Numbered from the stretch's first letter, positions 1 to 8,912 are shown. The stretch: DNA of 42,799 nucleotides from Allomuricauda sp. (GCA_028284725.1 JANQRD010000155.1:1-42799); one strand, 5' to 3'. Program-made: numbers and translations. The notes: generated from the sequence alone by a model not told the origin.

Positions 1-3000
1 TGTGGCCAAACCAAATATAGCAGTCAAGTGATGGTCACTGTCAAGCCAATTCCCACCACCCCTTCCCTTGGGGCAGCACAACAACCCACTTGTACGTCAC
101 CAACGGGCAGCTTTACCATTACCAACTATGATGCCGCCCAGAGCTATACCGTAAGCCCATCGGCTGGTACGAGCATTTCTGGTGCTTTGATAACCGCTCC
201 CGCGGGCACCTACACGGTGCAAGCCACGCTTGATGGTTGCTCTTCCCCTTCTTCCACAAGTGTTGTTCTCAATGCCCAGCCGTCCACTCCAGTAGCACCT
301 ACCTTGGGTTCCGTAGTGCATACCACTTGTACAACCCCTACGGGCAGCTTTACCATTACCAATCATGATGCCGCCAATACCTATACCGTAAACCCTTCCA
401 CTGGGGTCGTGGTTTCGGGTGCCGTGGTGACCGCTCCCGCTGGAACCTATACGGTGCAGGCCACACTTGACGGTTGCTCTTCCCCCTCTTCCGCAAGCAT
501 TGTCCTCAATGCCCAGCCGTCCACTCCCGAAGTGCCCATCTTGGGTTCTATAGTGCATACCACTTGCGCAATCTCGACCGGCAGCTTTACCATTACCAAC
601 CATGACGCTACCAATACCTATACCGTAAATCCTTCCACAGGGGTAGTGGTTTCGGGTGCCTTGGTGACCGCTCCTTCGGGAACTTATACTGTAAGTGCCG
701 AAAAAAATGGTTGTTTATCCAATCAATCCTTAAGTGTGACCATTGACCCGGCCACTGGCTGTGCCCAAGATCCGTTCGATCAAAACTATGTCTATACCCG
801 CACCTATCAAGATGAACGAAATACTGTCCCCAGTTCAAAATTTGGGACAGATGATGGGTATATACAGGACATTGCCTATTTCGATGGCCTGGGAAGGCCC
901 ATGCAACAGGTTGCCATACGCCAGTCGCCGAATAACAAGCTGGATATTATCGCTCATGTAGGGTATGATGATTATGGCCGACAGGACAAGGAATGGCTTC
1001 CTCTTTATGAACCCAATGAACCCTTGGGCAGTTATCGTACCGGGGATGTGGTTTTGGAGACCAGTTCATATTACAAGAACCACCCAGAGTATGGAAAGGA
1101 TTTCACTACTTTGACCGGAATTGATGTGAATGCGTATTCACAAATGGAATTTGAACCCTCTCCCCTCAACCGTATCCTCAAACAGGGCGCACCAGGGGAA
1201 GATTGGAAACTGGGCAGTGGTCATGAGATTGAATTCGAATATGTAACGAATACGGCATCCGATGGGGTGGTCCAGTACGAGGTCACGCTCACCTTTGACG
1301 ACAACACCTATACCCCTACATTGGGCTCGAATGGAACCTATGGAGTCGGGGAACTCTATAAAAATGTCACCTATGATGAAAACCATACCTCCGGTAAAAA
1401 CCACTCTACGGAGGAGTTTGTGGATAAACAGGAACGGGTGTTGCTTAAACGCACCTATACGGATATGGACTTAAATGGAGATGGTGATACAGCCGATACG
1501 GGTGAGACCGAGGTGCCGCATGACACCTATTATATTTACGATGATTACGGCAACCTCACCTATGTGTTGCCGCCCAAGATGGATGCAACATCGAGTACTT
1601 TGGCCAACATCAATGCCAATCTGGATGAACTGGGTTATCAATATGTCTATGACCATCGCAACCGATTGGTGGAGAAAAAGATTCCCGGAAAGGAATGGGA
1701 ATACATCGTCTACAACAAATTGGATCAGCCTATCATGACCCAAGACAGTGTGCAACGGGTAACAGGCGAATGGCTCTTTACCAAATATGATGCCTTTGGC
1801 CGGGTAGCTTATACAGGCAAGGCCATCGATGGCCGAAACCGTACCGCACTTCAACAAGATGCGGATGCAGTGGCCGACAATCCGGGTCAAAAGCTTTGGG
1901 TGGAGGCAGGCAGTTTTACCAATGGCGGCATCGATATTGGGTATGGCAATTCGGCCTATCCAACTACCACGGTAACAGAGGTACTTACCGTAAACTATTA
2001 TGATGATTATGGTTTTAATCCCGCTCCGGGCAACGGAATTACTGCCTTTGCGGTAAGCAGCACTACCAACACCCAGGGATTGGCCACCGGAAGCCGGGTC
2101 AGGGTGTTGGACGTCAACCCAGCAGCATGGATCACCATGGCCACCTATTACGATGAAAAGGCTCGGCCGATCTATACCCATTCCAGCAATACCTATTTGG
2201 GTACGGCGGATGTAGTGGAGAGCAAGCTCGATTTTGTGGGCAGGGTAGTACAGAGCCGTTCGGCCCATACCCGCAATGGAACAACCTTAGTAATCCTGGA
2301 AAATTTTGAATACGACCATGTGGGCCGGTTGCTCAAGCAGACCCAATGCATCGGGGATCAAGGTCTGGGTTACACTTGTTCAGGTAGTTCGGCTCCCAAC
2401 AATCTTGTGCTGCAGGGCAGTACGGTGACCACGGACCAGCAAGCGCAAAACAGCATTACAGTGAGTCCGGTGACCACACTAAGCGGTACGGCCACCCTCA
2501 GCATTGTGGGTAATGGAGGCCAGGAAGAACTCATTGCCTACAATAACTACGACGAACTGGGGCAACTGGAACAGAAAAAAGTGGGAGGCACACCCGGAGC
2601 GAACTATACTAGCACCCAAGGCCTTCAGACTGTGGACTACGAATACAACGTACGGGGATGGCTGACCCAGATCAATGATCCCTTCGCCTTGGGAACAACG
2701 GATTTGTTTGGATTTAAGATCAGCTACAACGATTTACATGCCGAGGACAGCGGAAACAGTCCCTATGGAACTCCACTTTACAATGGCAACATCAGTGAAG
2801 TGTTCTGGGATACGCCCAATAATGTATCCTCGGTCGCCAATCGGGGCTACTTTTTTGAGTACGACGCCCTGAACCGGCTTAAAAAGGGTGACTATATCTG
2901 GCAGTACACAAGTGATAGCTTCCACAGCACGGACAACGTATCGGGGAATGCAGCGCTCACCGAGGAACTCACCTATGACAGAAACGGGAACATCCTCACC

Positions 3001-4485
3001 CTCCAAAGGGGTGGCTTGAGCCAGTCCCATGGTTATATAGACCAGTTGGCCTACGCCTACGACGGAGGAAATAGGTTGATGCGGGTGACCGATAGCGGAA
3101 CGGATGCCGACCCCAATGCCTCCGACTTCAAGGACGGCACCAACACCAATGACGACTTTGAATACGATGCGAACGGAAATTTAAAATTGGACAGAAACAA
3201 GGGCATCACGGACATTACGTACAACCATTTGAACCTGCCCACGCAGATCACGATGGGCGGGGGTACAATTTCGTATATTTACGACGCCACGGGCATCAAG
3301 TTGCGCAAGACCGTGGGAAGTTCTGTGACAGACTATGCGGGCAATTATGTGTACCAGAATGGGAACCTCCAGTTCTTTAACCAGCCCGAAGGCTATGTCA
3401 CCCCGAGCGCAGTCGAGGGGTCATACGATTATGTGTACCAATACAAAGATTATCTAGGGAATATCCGATTAAGCTATACCGATAATGGTGGTACGTTGGA
3501 AATTGTGGAGGAGAACAACTACTACCCCTTCGGCCTTAAGCACAAAGGGTACAATGAGGTCACCTCTCCATTGGGCAACAGTATGGCGAACAAGTGGAAG
3601 TATAACGGGGTGGAACTTGAGGAGACTACAGGGTTGTATGAGATGGATTGGCGAGGTTATGATTCTTCATTAGGAAGATTTATGATTGTCGATCCTTTGG
3701 CAGAATTGGTAGAACAGCTTGACAAATCTCCTTATGCATTTGCTTGGAACAACCCCGTGTTTTATAATGACCCATTGGGGTTATGTCCTGACTGTCCTGA
3801 CCCAGAAAATGCTAATGAGGGTGATACTTTTACTTTAGAGAATGGAAGTGAATATGAGTTTGTTGACGGTGAATGGCAAAAAGCAGTGACAGAACTTGAA
3901 GAAGTTGTCGTTACGGCCGATAGCCCATCTGATGATAGTAGTACCTCAGAAGCTAGGGGACCATTTTTAGTGCCTACTCCAACACCTACGGCACCAACTC
4001 CAACACCCACTGTTAGTCCTGGGAATCCAGGTATCGTTGGGCTTGCCCTAATATGGGCGACATTTTATACTTCGGACACGTCACCATATAGTCCCTCAAA
4101 TATTGCAGAAACATTAAATCCTGAAAGTGCCAAGGGTCTAAAAAGGGATGAAACTGCGGTCATGAGAGTCCAAGTACAGCAAGGCACGACGAATATAGCA
4201 TCGACTACTGCAACTAACACAGCCACGCAAGGTGTTACTACATTACAAGCTGATGTTGCTTTGGTGACAACAAGGGAACTCGCAAGACAACAATTGAAGA
4301 AAGTTTTAAGCAGCCCACAGGCCCAATTGGCATTCTCTAAGATGGCTAAAAAAATTCAAAATGCACCTAAAAATGGAGGGATAATTGCAGGAACCAGAAC
4401 AACTCTTCAAGAAACATTTATCTTTAACAATACTCAATACAGAATTGATGTGGAAAGTATTAAGGGACATAACTTGCGGTTTTAG
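1..4485 (+). CDS. RHS-repeat / DUF6443 surface protein with variable C-terminus (5' end outside window)
   Basis: The reading frame is open from base 1, so the true start lies upstream; the ATG at 28 is internal. The visible 1494 residues begin with three 79-residue Ig-like repeats (nt 52-762). A DUF6443-like region follows (from about residue 257, with FDGLGRPMQQV and GYDDYGRQDKEWLP), then a long stretch of RHS/YD-type repeats (EYDALNRL, TYDRNGNILTL, FEYDANGNL). The RHS-associated core covers about residues 1150-1260 (YLGNIRLSY, NNYYPFGLKHKGYN, YEMDWRGYDSSLGRF, NDPLG). After the core comes a 234-residue unique tail with a Pro-Thr linker (TPTPTAPTPTPTVSP). In this family the core makes a cocoon and the tail is often a toxin; that is family knowledge. 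The last residues (YRIDVESIKGHNLRF) faintly recall a tail motif of polymorphic toxins, but the toxin type is not identified. A palindromic repeat is read through in frame at about 3401-3420. Confidence 0.93.
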   Translation, partial: CGQTKYSSQVMVTVKPIPTTPSLGAAQQPTCTSPTGSFTITNYDAAQSYTVSPSAGTSISGALITAPAGTYTVQATLDGCSSPSSTSVVLNAQPSTPVAPTLGSVVHTTCTTPTGSFTITNHDAANTYTVNPSTGVVVSGAVVTAPAGTYTVQATLDGCSSPSSASIVLNAQPSTPEVPILGSIVHTTCAISTGSFTITNHDATNTYTVNPSTGVVVSGALVTAPSGTYTVSAEKNGCLSNQSLSVTIDPATGCAQDPFDQNYVYTRTYQDERNTVPSSKFGTDDGYIQDIAYFDGLGRPMQQVAIRQSPNNKLDIIAHVGYDDYGRQDKEWLPLYEPNEPLGSYRTGDVVLETSSYYKNHPEYGKDFTTLTGIDVNAYSQMEFEPSPLNRILKQGAPGEDWKLGSGHEIEFEYVTNTASDGVVQYEVTLTFDDNTYTPTLGSNGTYGVGELYKNVTYDENHTSGKNHSTEEFVDKQERVLLKRTYTDMDLNGDGDTADTGETEVPHDTYYIYDDYGNLTYVLPPKMDATSSTLANINANLDELGYQYVYDHRNRLVEKKIPGKEWEYIVYNKLDQPIMTQDSVQRVTGEWLFTKYDAFGRVAYTGKAIDGRNRTALQQDADAVADNPGQKLWVEAGSFTNGGIDIGYGNSAYPTTTVTEVLTVNYYDDYGFNPAPGNGITAFAVSSTTNTQGLATGSRVRVLDVNPAAWITMATYYDEKARPIYTHSSNTYLGTADVVESKLDFVGRVVQSRSAHTRNGTTLVILENFEYDHVGRLLKQTQCIGDQGLGYTCSGSSAPNNLVLQGSTVTTDQQAQNSITVSPVTTLSGTATLSIVGNGGQEELIAYNNYDELGQLEQKKVGGTPGANYTSTQGLQTVDYEYNVRGWLTQINDPFALGTTDLFGFKISYNDLHAEDSGNSPYGTPLYNGNISEVFWDTPNNVSSVANRGYFFEYDALNRLKKGDYIWQYTSDSFHSTDNVSGNAALTEELTYDRNGNILTLQRGGLSQSHGYIDQLAYAYDGGNRLMRVTDSGTDADPNASDFKDGTNTNDDFEYDANGNLKLDRNKGITDITYNHLNLPTQITMGGGTISYIYDATGIKLRKTVGSSVTDYAGNYVYQNGNLQFFNQPEGYVTPSAVEGSYDYVYQYKDYLGNIRLSYTDNGGTLEIVEENNYYPFGLKHKGYNEVTSPLGNSMANKWKYNGVELEETTGLYEMDWRGYDSSLGRFMIVDPLAELVEQLDKSPYAFAWNNPVFYNDPLGLCPDCPDPENANEGDTFTLENGSEYEFVDGEWQKAVTELEEVVVTADSPSDDSSTSEARGPFLVPTPTPTAPTPTPTVSPGNPGIVGLALIWATFYTSDTSPYSPSNIAETLNPESAKGLKRDETAVMRVQVQQGTTNIASTTATNTATQGVTTLQADVALVTTRELARQQLKKVLSSPQAQLAFSKMAKKIQNAPKNGGIIAGTRTTLQETFIFNNTQYRIDVESIKGHNLRF
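52..762 (+). repeat. Three tandem 237-bp coding repeats (79-residue Ig-like modules)
   Basis: Units lie at about 52-288, 289-525 and 526-762. Each encodes a module with TGSFTITNxDA, YTVxPSxGxxxSGAxxTAPxGTYTV and a conserved Cys pair (HTTC ... DGC or NGC). Units 1 and 2 share the ending QATLDGCSSPSS; unit 3 diverges after GTYTV. Near-identical DNA stretches between units suggest recent duplication and possible copy-number change. The array may extend upstream of the window. Confidence 0.9.
3401..3420. repeat. Palindromic interspersed repeat inside the RHS gene
   Basis: CCCCGAGCGCAGTCGAGGGG, flanked by A and T, is a short imperfect palindrome that closely resembles the element CCCTGAGCGAAGTCGAAGGG at 33263-33282. 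Here it is read in frame as part of the peptide TPSAVEGS, just before the RHS core. Elements of this shape are scattered through many Bacteroidota genomes (recalled, not checked). Confidence 0.7.
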
Positions 4486-4487
4486 AA

Positions 4488-4985
4488 ATGAATGAAAACT
4501 TGAAGAATTTATTGGAAAAGTCAAAGTCTAATGACTTTACGGTGGCAAATAATGCCCTTTCAGACTTAGGTCTTCTGGTCGAACGACATACCCAGAACAG
4601 ATATTCTGAAAAGGATTATCTCTTGTTACTTGATAATAATGAAGAACTTTATAATCTGAAATTAACAGATTCCGATGTAGATGTAATAGTTAGTTTTTTC
4701 TTTGATCAAATCTTAAATGGCACAGATCATGGTGTAACACTGGCATGGTGTTTAGGCAAATGCTATCATTTGGACATATTTGAAGGCATGAAAAAGTTGC
4801 TTACGGTTTATGATGATGATGATGATGTTACATTACAGTTGCTTTATTCTATAAATGCTCTTTTTGGATTGGATACTATCAAACCAAAATTGCTGAAAAT
4901 TAAGAATAGAAAGGATTTACCAAATACGAAGAGTTATTTAGATGAGTTAGAAGCTAATGGTTTTTTTGGAAGTGTGTTAAACTAA
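4488..4985 (+). CDS. Small acidic protein, candidate immunity protein for the RHS tail
   Basis: A 165-residue soluble protein with no signal peptide or membrane segment. It starts 2 bp after the RHS stop codon, so it is almost certainly co-transcribed with it. The sequence is rich in Leu, Asp and Asn, is predicted mostly helical from its pattern, and contains an acidic run (YDDDDDV). I do not recognise the family. Position directly after an RHS gene is the usual place for an immunity gene, and a cytosolic acidic protein fits that role; this is inference from context only. A strong terminator follows at 5008-5040, closing the two-gene unit. An alternative is a neutral RHS-associated orphan that drifts with the variable tail. 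Confidence 0.75.
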   Translation: MNENLKNLLEKSKSNDFTVANNALSDLGLLVERHTQNRYSEKDYLLLLDNNEELYNLKLTDSDVDVIVSFFFDQILNGTDHGVTLAWCLGKCYHLDIFEGMKKLLTVYDDDDDVTLQLLYSINALFGLDTIKPKLLKIKNRKDLPNTKSYLDELEANGFFGSVLN

Positions 4986-5007
4986 AAGGCTTTTAGAATA
5001 TGTCACA

Positions 5008-5040
5008 AACAGCAACCCTTTTTCGGTTGCTGTTTTTTTT
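5008..5040 (+). terminator. Rho-independent terminator after the RHS/immunity pair
   Basis: A perfect 10-bp stem, AACAGCAACC (5008-5017) and GGTTGCTGTT (5025-5034), encloses a 7-nt loop and runs directly into a T tract ending at 5040. Confidence 0.9.
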
Positions 5041-5423
5041 ACCCACCCTTCCCACTCCCCCCCCCCGCTCCCGCTAGATTGCATCTAGTGGTTTACAAAC
5101 AAAAAGAGTAAAGCCAGTCCCTTTCATTTGGGTCTGTTTTTTTCACCCCCCAAAAAAAAATCGCTCCCCTTTTTGAGCTGGTTAAGTAAGATGTACTAAA
5201 CCCTATTTTTCAGTGCTATTCAATAAAAGGAAGAACCTATCAGTTCCTAAAAATTTCATTATTGGATACAATTTCAACCCAACAATTAACGTCAACCAAT
5301 AAAGGAGAACATCAACATATTGGCTTGGTGTTAAAGTTTATATCTGGATCATAAAATCACAATATTTCATGATGATAAAGTAGTATTTTCTGTATTTTTA
5401 GTCTTATTATATCTTATAACATA
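5041..5423. other. Intergenic region with a C10 tract, a small palindrome and a second weak hairpin
   Basis: The 383-bp gap holds a homopolymer of ten C at 5057-5066 and a small perfect hairpin CTAGAT-TGC-ATCTAG at 5074-5088. A weaker terminator-like hairpin follows: CAGTCCC at 5115-5121, GGGTCTG at 5130-5136 with one mismatch, then seven T. That hairpin could be a decayed second terminator. The rest is AT-rich with no convincing ORF. A near-consensus promoter element (TATTTTTA at about 5393-5400) lies just before the lipoprotein gene at 5424. Confidence 0.6.
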
Positions 5424-6149
5424 ATGCGTATTTTACTACTTATTTTATGTTGCTCTGGAATGTTGGGTATATGCAGTTGCTCCTCTTACAAAGCCAAAAA
5501 ACAAGAAGCATTGCTCAATTTTCCGGAGTTGGGCACAGTGATTAAGACTTCTGGGGATATGTGGTACAGCGCTTCCGAGCAGGTAGGTGTTCCCAATTGG
5601 TCAGTGTTAAAAGTAGATGTAAAGCAACTACCTTTTAACCGGACATCCTATTTGGCCTATGCGAAATATATGCAACAGGCCGGAAAGATCAACAGCATCT
5701 CCTATAACGACTCCCTACCTTACAAACCCAAATATTTACGATTGCAGTTGTTGGACCGGCTGGGCATTACCCAATTATTGAACAATGATGCTCATGACGA
5801 CTTGCGCTCCTACGTATCCAATGATGATACCTATAAATTGGTCACAGGATTGAACATCACCATACCCGAAACTGAGATGCCCAGTTTTTTACAGGCCGAG
5901 GCGATTCAATTGCAGAAAGATAATTATGGCAACATCCAACTTGTTATAATCAACGGGGAGTTTGAAAGACGCTACTTTTTTTCCGAATTGCATGTGTTTG
6001 GCTACCAATATGCCCATTTCTGTTGGGGAGAGGACCAATATCACAATATGATTATCGAAAATCTGATTTCAGAAGATCAAAAATGCCCAAAGGGGACGCA
6101 CCTAAAAGCCTCAAAAGTAAATGGAGGTCGGTCTTACCTTAAGTTTTAA
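5424..6149 (+). CDS. Predicted lipoprotein of unknown function
   Basis: A 241-residue protein with a short lipoprotein signal: a hydrophobic stretch follows MRI and ends in GICSCSS, where a Cys near residue 19 could be lipidated. No family is recognised. The body is mixed alpha/beta, has a pattern of Tyr and charged residues, and includes FQAEAIQLQ-like and YQYAHFCWGEDQYH segments late in the protein. It ends 4 bp before the next gene's probable ATG (6154), so it may be the first gene of the pilus-like operon. It could equally be a separate surface lipoprotein. The start is supported by the signal peptide. Confidence 0.75.
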   Translation: MRILLLILCCSGMLGICSCSSYKAKKQEALLNFPELGTVIKTSGDMWYSASEQVGVPNWSVLKVDVKQLPFNRTSYLAYAKYMQQAGKINSISYNDSLPYKPKYLRLQLLDRLGITQLLNNDAHDDLRSYVSNDDTYKLVTGLNITIPETEMPSFLQAEAIQLQKDNYGNIQLVIINGEFERRYFFSELHVFGYQYAHFCWGEDQYHNMIIENLISEDQKCPKGTHLKASKVNGGRSYLKF

Positions 6150-6153
6150 TACC

Positions 6154-6879
6154 ATGCAGAAAACCATAAAACCCATTGCACTTACGTTTTTATTTGAACT
6201 TACACTTTTACTTAAACTTGCACTTGTGTTTTGGAGCTGCGAGGACATTTTGGAAGTGCCGGACATCTCCAATCAATCCGTTTCCATTTTAGCACCCGTT
6301 GAGGGCAGTGTCATCCAGGGCAACGATGTGACCTTTAATTGGCAATTGGTGGACGATGCCACGGCCTACAACATTCAGATTGCCACCCCTAATTTTGAAT
6401 CAGCGGTACAGATTCTATTGGACAGCATTATTCAAGAAGATACACTGGGCAATGTTCGAAGCAACATCACCCAGACCCTGCTCAATGGAAACTATACTTG
6501 GCGGATCAGGGCACAGAACAGTGATTATGAAACTCCGTATACCATCAACACCTTCGAAGTGGATGGTGATGAAAATCTGGATGTGAACCCACCTAATACC
6601 CCGCAATTGGTGGCTCCGGCCAATGGAGCTTCGCAAAGCGACGCTGAGGTAAATTTCTCATGGACACGGGAAGATGTGCCAGGCACTGCCGAGCGTGACA
6701 GTATCTTTATCTTTTCAGATGAAAACCTACAAAATCTCTCCACAAAGGCATTAGGAGCGAACAAGACCTTTTCCGCAAATTTGGCAGTAGGCACATTTTA
6801 TTGGTTTGTTCAGGCTTACGATGCCGCTGGTAATGAAAGCGGTCCCAGTACAACCTTTAATTTTACCATCGACAATTGA
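6154..6879 (+). CDS. Lipoprotein with two Ig/fibronectin-like domains
   Basis: An ATG at 6121 is possible but overlaps the previous gene. The ATG at 6154 gives a clean lipoprotein signal (MQKTIKPIALTF..., ending in VFWSC with Cys near residue 24), so I prefer it; 241 residues. After the signal there are two beta-sandwich-like modules. The first (APVEGSVIQGNDVTFNWQ ... YNIQIA ... NGNYTWRIRAQN) and the second (LVAPANGASQSDAEVNFSW ... FYWFVQAYDAAGNESGPS) share the pattern seen in FnIII-like domains. A surface or outer-membrane-attached accessory role is inferred. Its stop overlaps the TTG start of the next gene, so it belongs to the downstream pilus/secretion operon. Confidence 0.82.
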   Translation: MQKTIKPIALTFLFELTLLLKLALVFWSCEDILEVPDISNQSVSILAPVEGSVIQGNDVTFNWQLVDDATAYNIQIATPNFESAVQILLDSIIQEDTLGNVRSNITQTLLNGNYTWRIRAQNSDYETPYTINTFEVDGDENLDVNPPNTPQLVAPANGASQSDAEVNFSWTREDVPGTAERDSIFIFSDENLQNLSTKALGANKTFSANLAVGTFYWFVQAYDAAGNESGPSTTFNFTIDN

Positions 6880-7343
6880 ACAAAAACACCAAAACATATG
6901 TGCTATTGGGAGGAGTACTGCTCATTTGGGGCATCATCGGCTTCAGGATTTACAGCGCGCTGTCCCCCGATGAAGAAACTTTGGCATTTACGGAGGAAAT
7001 AACATTTAAGCCCAAAAAAGCAATCACAAAGGATACGTTTACGATTAAGGCAGATTATCGTGACCCTTTTTTGGGCAACTTTGGTGTTTCCTCAAAAAAG
7101 AGGGCCACAAAAACTACCAAAAAGAAAACAGTAAACTTTCCACAGATCAGTTACACTGGTCTTATCACGGATCAAAAGACCAAAAAGCACATCTTTTTTG
7201 TCACTATTGCGGGGACACAGTACCTCATGAAAAGGGGAAATCAACAAAATGAGGTCACCTTGGTCAGTGGATCGTCAAAGCACATTCGAGTGCGCTATAA
7301 AGGTGTGGTAAAAACAATACCCTTGCAAAATGCGACCCTTTAA
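6876..7343 (+). CDS. PilP/GspC-like inner-membrane protein
   Basis: 155 residues. The only sensible start is TTG at 6876, overlapping the previous stop; no in-frame ATG precedes the membrane segment. One TM helix near the N-terminus (YVLLGGVLLIWGIIGF) is followed by a Lys-rich linker and a YRDPFLG motif like the RDPF of PilP/GspC proteins. A small beta domain follows (ISYTGLIT ... HIFFVTIAGTQYLMKRG ... HIRVRYKGVVKTIPL) that resembles the HR domain linking inner-membrane machinery to a secretin. The assignment is by motif and by context next to pseudopilins and GspF. It overlaps the next gene by 14 bp, which suggests translational coupling. Confidence 0.75.
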   Translation: MNKNTKTYVLLGGVLLIWGIIGFRIYSALSPDEETLAFTEEITFKPKKAITKDTFTIKADYRDPFLGNFGVSSKKRATKTTKKKTVNFPQISYTGLITDQKTKKHIFFVTIAGTQYLMKRGNQQNEVTLVSGSSKHIRVRYKGVVKTIPLQNATL

Positions 7344-8589
7344 AAAAATCAAGGCGGGTTCGCTTCAGTTTGTGCTCTTTGTGGGTGCAGTGATTGCTGT
7401 ACTTCTACTGACATTCGTACTGTTGCACCAAACCCATATGCTTTTTGATCGAAAAAGCTCAAAACAGATTGATGTGATCAAATACGCCAGCTATGGTATT
7501 ACCAAGGCAATGGCGCAACAAAATTTGCCTCATGACTCACTTCGAATTGATTTCGACCAAGATGGTGATATACAAGTATCCGTTTTAAAAACCTATTGGG
7601 GAGTATTCGAAAAATATACAGCGGTTTCTCGATTCAAAAAAAACAGATTTGTAAAGACCGCTTTGGTCGGAGGAGGGTTGTCGCCTGATTTTCCAGCACT
7701 TTATCTGAAAGATAATGATCGTCCCATGATCATTGCTGGAACATCCAAAATCAGTGGAGATGCCCACCTACCACAACAAGGTATTCGTCCTGGGACCATT
7801 AGTGGTGAATTCTATCAATTTAATAGACCCGTGTACGGACAAATAAAAAATAGCACCAAAACCCTTCCGCCCTTAAATAAGGCGCTCAAAGACCACATCC
7901 AGCAATTGTCTACACGGGAAATTGTTCATCAAGCTAATAAAACCAGATTTTCTCTTGGCCTAAAACTGACCAATTCTTTCCAACAACCAACGCTATATAT
8001 TGAGGGTGACTTTATGGATCTTTCTGAAGTGGAACTTATGGGAAATGTGCTGATCAAGGCTTCCCAAGAAATTGTGATAAGAGCCAACAGCAAGCTTAAA
8101 GATGTGGTGTTGGTAGCCCCGAGCATCCGTATTACCGATGGATTTAGCGGAGCTTTACAGGCCTTGGCTTCACAAAAGATCGAAGTAGGTAAACGGGTGG
8201 TGTTGGAGTACCCATCAGCTTTACTGGTGGATAGGGGCAACCGACCTATAAATGCAAGGCAAAGCCAACCAGATCTATCCATTGGTTCAAATACCATGGT
8301 GAAAGGTGCAATAGCCTATTTGGACACATCCGAAGAACAAACGTTTTACCCCCAAATAACCCTTGCTCCAGAGGCCATCGTGCATGGTGAGGTGTATTGT
8401 GAGAAAAATTTAGAGCTAAAAGGCAAAATACTGGGGAGGGTGGTTACTGACGCTTTTGTGGCTATGGAAAATGGTAATGTGTACCAAAATCATCTTTACA
8501 AGGGGATTATTGATTCCAGTTTTTTACCTGCATCTTTTGCGGGACTGGTAATGGGTGAAAGAAAAACTGTGGCCAAATGGTTGTACTGA
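7330..8589 (+). CDS. One-TM protein of the pilus/secretion operon, polymer-like beta domain
   Basis: 419 residues. A short basic start (MRPFKKIKAGS) and one TM helix (about residues 15-32) are followed by an extracytoplasmic domain. The later half (about residues 225-390) has a repeated pattern of short beta strands (LMGNVLIKASQEIVIRA, KDVVLVAPSIRIT, QITLAPEAIVHGEVYCEKN, LELKGKILGRVVTDAFVAM) suggestive of a right-handed beta solenoid, like bactofilin or polymer-forming domains. The N-terminus resembles PilX/GspK-type minor components in layout but has no clear prepilin motif. It overlaps both neighbours (14 and 13 bp). The function is unassigned; a structural part of the envelope machine is inferred. 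Confidence 0.8.
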   Translation: MRPFKKIKAGSLQFVLFVGAVIAVLLLTFVLLHQTHMLFDRKSSKQIDVIKYASYGITKAMAQQNLPHDSLRIDFDQDGDIQVSVLKTYWGVFEKYTAVSRFKKNRFVKTALVGGGLSPDFPALYLKDNDRPMIIAGTSKISGDAHLPQQGIRPGTISGEFYQFNRPVYGQIKNSTKTLPPLNKALKDHIQQLSTREIVHQANKTRFSLGLKLTNSFQQPTLYIEGDFMDLSEVELMGNVLIKASQEIVIRANSKLKDVVLVAPSIRITDGFSGALQALASQKIEVGKRVVLEYPSALLVDRGNRPINARQSQPDLSIGSNTMVKGAIAYLDTSEEQTFYPQITLAPEAIVHGEVYCEKNLELKGKILGRVVTDAFVAMENGNVYQNHLYKGIIDSSFLPASFAGLVMGERKTVAKWLY

Positions 8590-8912
8590 AAAAATTAAAA
8601 GCCTCTACTTTAATGGAAACTATGGTGGCAACGGTATTGATCGTGGTGATTTTTATGCTGTCCAGTCTCATTTTGAATTCACTCTTTTCGGCACAGGTGA
8701 AAAACAATCTGCAACCTTTGAAAACACGCCTGACGAAATTGGAATATCTGTACAATAATAAAAGAATCGTGTTGCCCTATTACGAAGAGTGGCAAGGATG
8801 GGAGATTACTATTGTGCATGTGCAGGGATATGGGTCAGTAGAAATTATGGCCAAAGAGTTGGATGTATCTGAGGCGCGAATTGTAAAACAGCAGGTATAT
8901 GGCTTTCACTAG
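8577..8912 (+). CDS. Pseudopilin-like protein (small)
   Basis: 111 residues. A basic leader (MVVLKKLKA) is followed by STLMETMVATVLIVVIFML. If the prepilin peptidase cuts after Ala9, Glu falls at mature position 5, the conserved residue needed for pilin methylation and assembly. Mature position 1 is Ser, not the usual Phe, which makes the site slightly atypical. The hydrophobic N-terminal helix is followed by about 75 residues with no disulfide pair. It overlaps the previous gene by 13 bp and the next by 14 bp. This is most likely a minor pseudopilin of a type II secretion or type IV pilus-like machine. Confidence 0.83.
   Translation: MVVLKKLKASTLMETMVATVLIVVIFMLSSLILNSLFSAQVKNNLQPLKTRLTKLEYLYNNKRIVLPYYEEWQGWEITIVHVQGYGSVEIMAKELDVSEARIVKQQVYGFH

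Noticed and set aside
52..762. CRISPR-like or satellite repeat
   Set aside because: Units are 237 bp, in frame, and encode a protein module; there are no spacers. I saw no CRISPR array anywhere in the window.
1471..2268. 265-codon minus-strand ORF inside the RHS gene
   Set aside because: It is a shadow of the RHS frame: no signal, no recognisable domain, and the plus frame carries continuous RHS motifs.
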